From the NCBI GenBank assembly GCA_964634005.1, contig CAZWKQ010000001.1, positions 186,001-250,000 on the forward strand: a DNA stretch of 64,000 nucleotides. Direction: 5' to 3'. The notes under the pieces were generated by a model. It was not told the DNA's origin, did no database searches, and saw only the letters and a list, made by a program, of their open reading frames with translations. Origin of the DNA: CAZWKQ01 sp964634005 (GTDB lineage Bacteria; Bacteroidota; Bacteroidia; Bacteroidales; JACABE01). The first letter of the stretch is position 1; each line of letters opens with the position of its first letter. The position numbers and the translations under genes were made by a program. Shown piece by piece: positions 63,627-64,000 of this stretch.

Positions 63627-64000
63627 TTAATTTTTAAATGATTTTAATGTTATTGACAGTCCATCAATTGTGCTTAAAGGCATTTTCTTTATTTCTAAAG
63701 CATCTTTTATCTTACTGTTTGATACTACATAAGACTCTGTTAACTTCTTTAATCTTTCGCTATTAAAAGGTAAATGTAATATATCGCCTATATTTACAAT
63801 TATTTTAATAAGTTTTGGATTTATATATAGTATTTTTTCTTTTTTATTCATCGAATTTGCTATCAGAATAATAAGATCTTTTGTAGATATTGCATCATCA
63901 TCAGCCATTTGATAAACTCCTGATTCAACATCTTTTATAATAATCTGTTCAATAACATAACTTAAATTTCCAATTGAAGTAAAAGATCTGGAATTATTAA
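63627..64000 (-). CDS. NAD-dependent epimerase/dehydratase, C-terminal part (cut by window edge)
   Basis: The frame is open from the stop at 63627 to the right edge. The 124 visible residues include RSFTSIGNLSYVIEQIII, SGVYQMADDDAISTKDLIILIA and a C-terminal SERLKKLTESYVVSNSKIKDAL, matching the ends of NAD-dependent sugar epimerases such as those acting on UDP-GlcNAc or UDP-Gal derivatives. An internal ATG at 63908 is not the real start, because the reading frame continues upstream with family-like sequence. It stops 7 bases before the dehydratase gene. N-terminal cofactor motif and substrate cannot be judged. Confidence 0.8.
   Translation of the reverse strand, partial: NNSRSFTSIGNLSYVIEQIIIKDVESGVYQMADDDAISTKDLIILIANSMNKKEKILYINPKLIKIIVNIGDILHLPFNSERLKKLTESYVVSNSKIKDALEIKKMPLSTIDGLSITLKSFKN

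Noticed and set aside
63627..63908. Complete 93-residue protein starting at the ATG at 63908
   Set aside because: The same frame continues upstream to the window edge with epimerase-like sequence, so this ATG is internal to a longer, truncated gene.
1..64000. CRISPR arrays, tRNA or rRNA genes, insertion sequences and phage genes
   Set aside because: I saw no regularly spaced repeats, no transposase or integrase motifs and no recognisable structural RNA; intergenic spaces are short throughout.

Overview
The window is a dense, low-GC chromosome segment from a member of the Bacteroidota, probably an anaerobic Bacteroidales-like or deep-branching lineage. The evidence is T9SS type A and type B C-terminal sorting domains, Bacteroidota-restricted families (DUF4270, DUF6089, DUF6029, Omp28), promoters of the TTG-N19/20-TAnnTTTG type, almost no Shine-Dalgarno sequences, and a KorAB 2-oxoacid:ferredoxin oxidoreductase. 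Species and genus cannot be named from the sequence alone. No rRNA, tRNA, insertion sequence, prophage or CRISPR array was recognised, and no gene-free stretch exceeds about 300 bases.

Layout. 1-3.5 kb: minus-strand operon of a GT5-like half protein, a DUF4270 lipoprotein and glmS (cut by the left edge). 3.6-5.7 kb: lipoproteins LpoB and COG3014. 5.9-7.3 kb: a T9SS-secreted protein with a reelin-like domain, interrupted by one in-frame TAG. 7.4-9.8 kb: flippase, MobA-like nucleotidyltransferase, PpnP. 10-21.5 kb: signalling block with a PAS/GAF histidine kinase, korAB, a TackOD1 zinc protein, a receiver-ATPase whose phospho-acceptor His is replaced, a REC-PAS-histidine kinase, and an amidase. 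21.5-26.7 kb: sufBCD and thiL plus a DUF2892 protein. 26.7-32.8 kb: M16 peptidase, EttA, TilS. 33-36.4 kb: mreCD and two unknown genes. 36.4-39.4 kb: Omp28, DUF6029, TlpA. 39.6-48.1 kb: an eight-gene envelope operon (CBS protein, single-POTRA Omp85-like protein, nadK, DUF6089, uppS, bamA, two ompH/skp). 48.2-52.6 kb: a large T9SS type B protein, an M20 dipeptidase and a small barrel. 52.7-64 kb: a surface-polysaccharide locus running off the right edge.

How it fits together. Most of the window builds or maintains the cell envelope: GlmS makes glucosamine-6-phosphate, UppS makes the lipid carrier, BamA and the Skp-like chaperones insert outer-membrane proteins, MreCD and LpoB bear on peptidoglycan growth, and the right-hand locus starts and elaborates a glycan that probably carries a GDP-derived 3,6-dideoxyhexose (colitose pathway signature). 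The most unusual part is the signalling block at 16.4-20.7 kb. There a TackOD1 metal-binding output protein with degenerate receiver-like and GGDEF-like ends sits beside a receiver-ATPase lacking its phospho-acceptor histidine and an apparently intact hybrid kinase.
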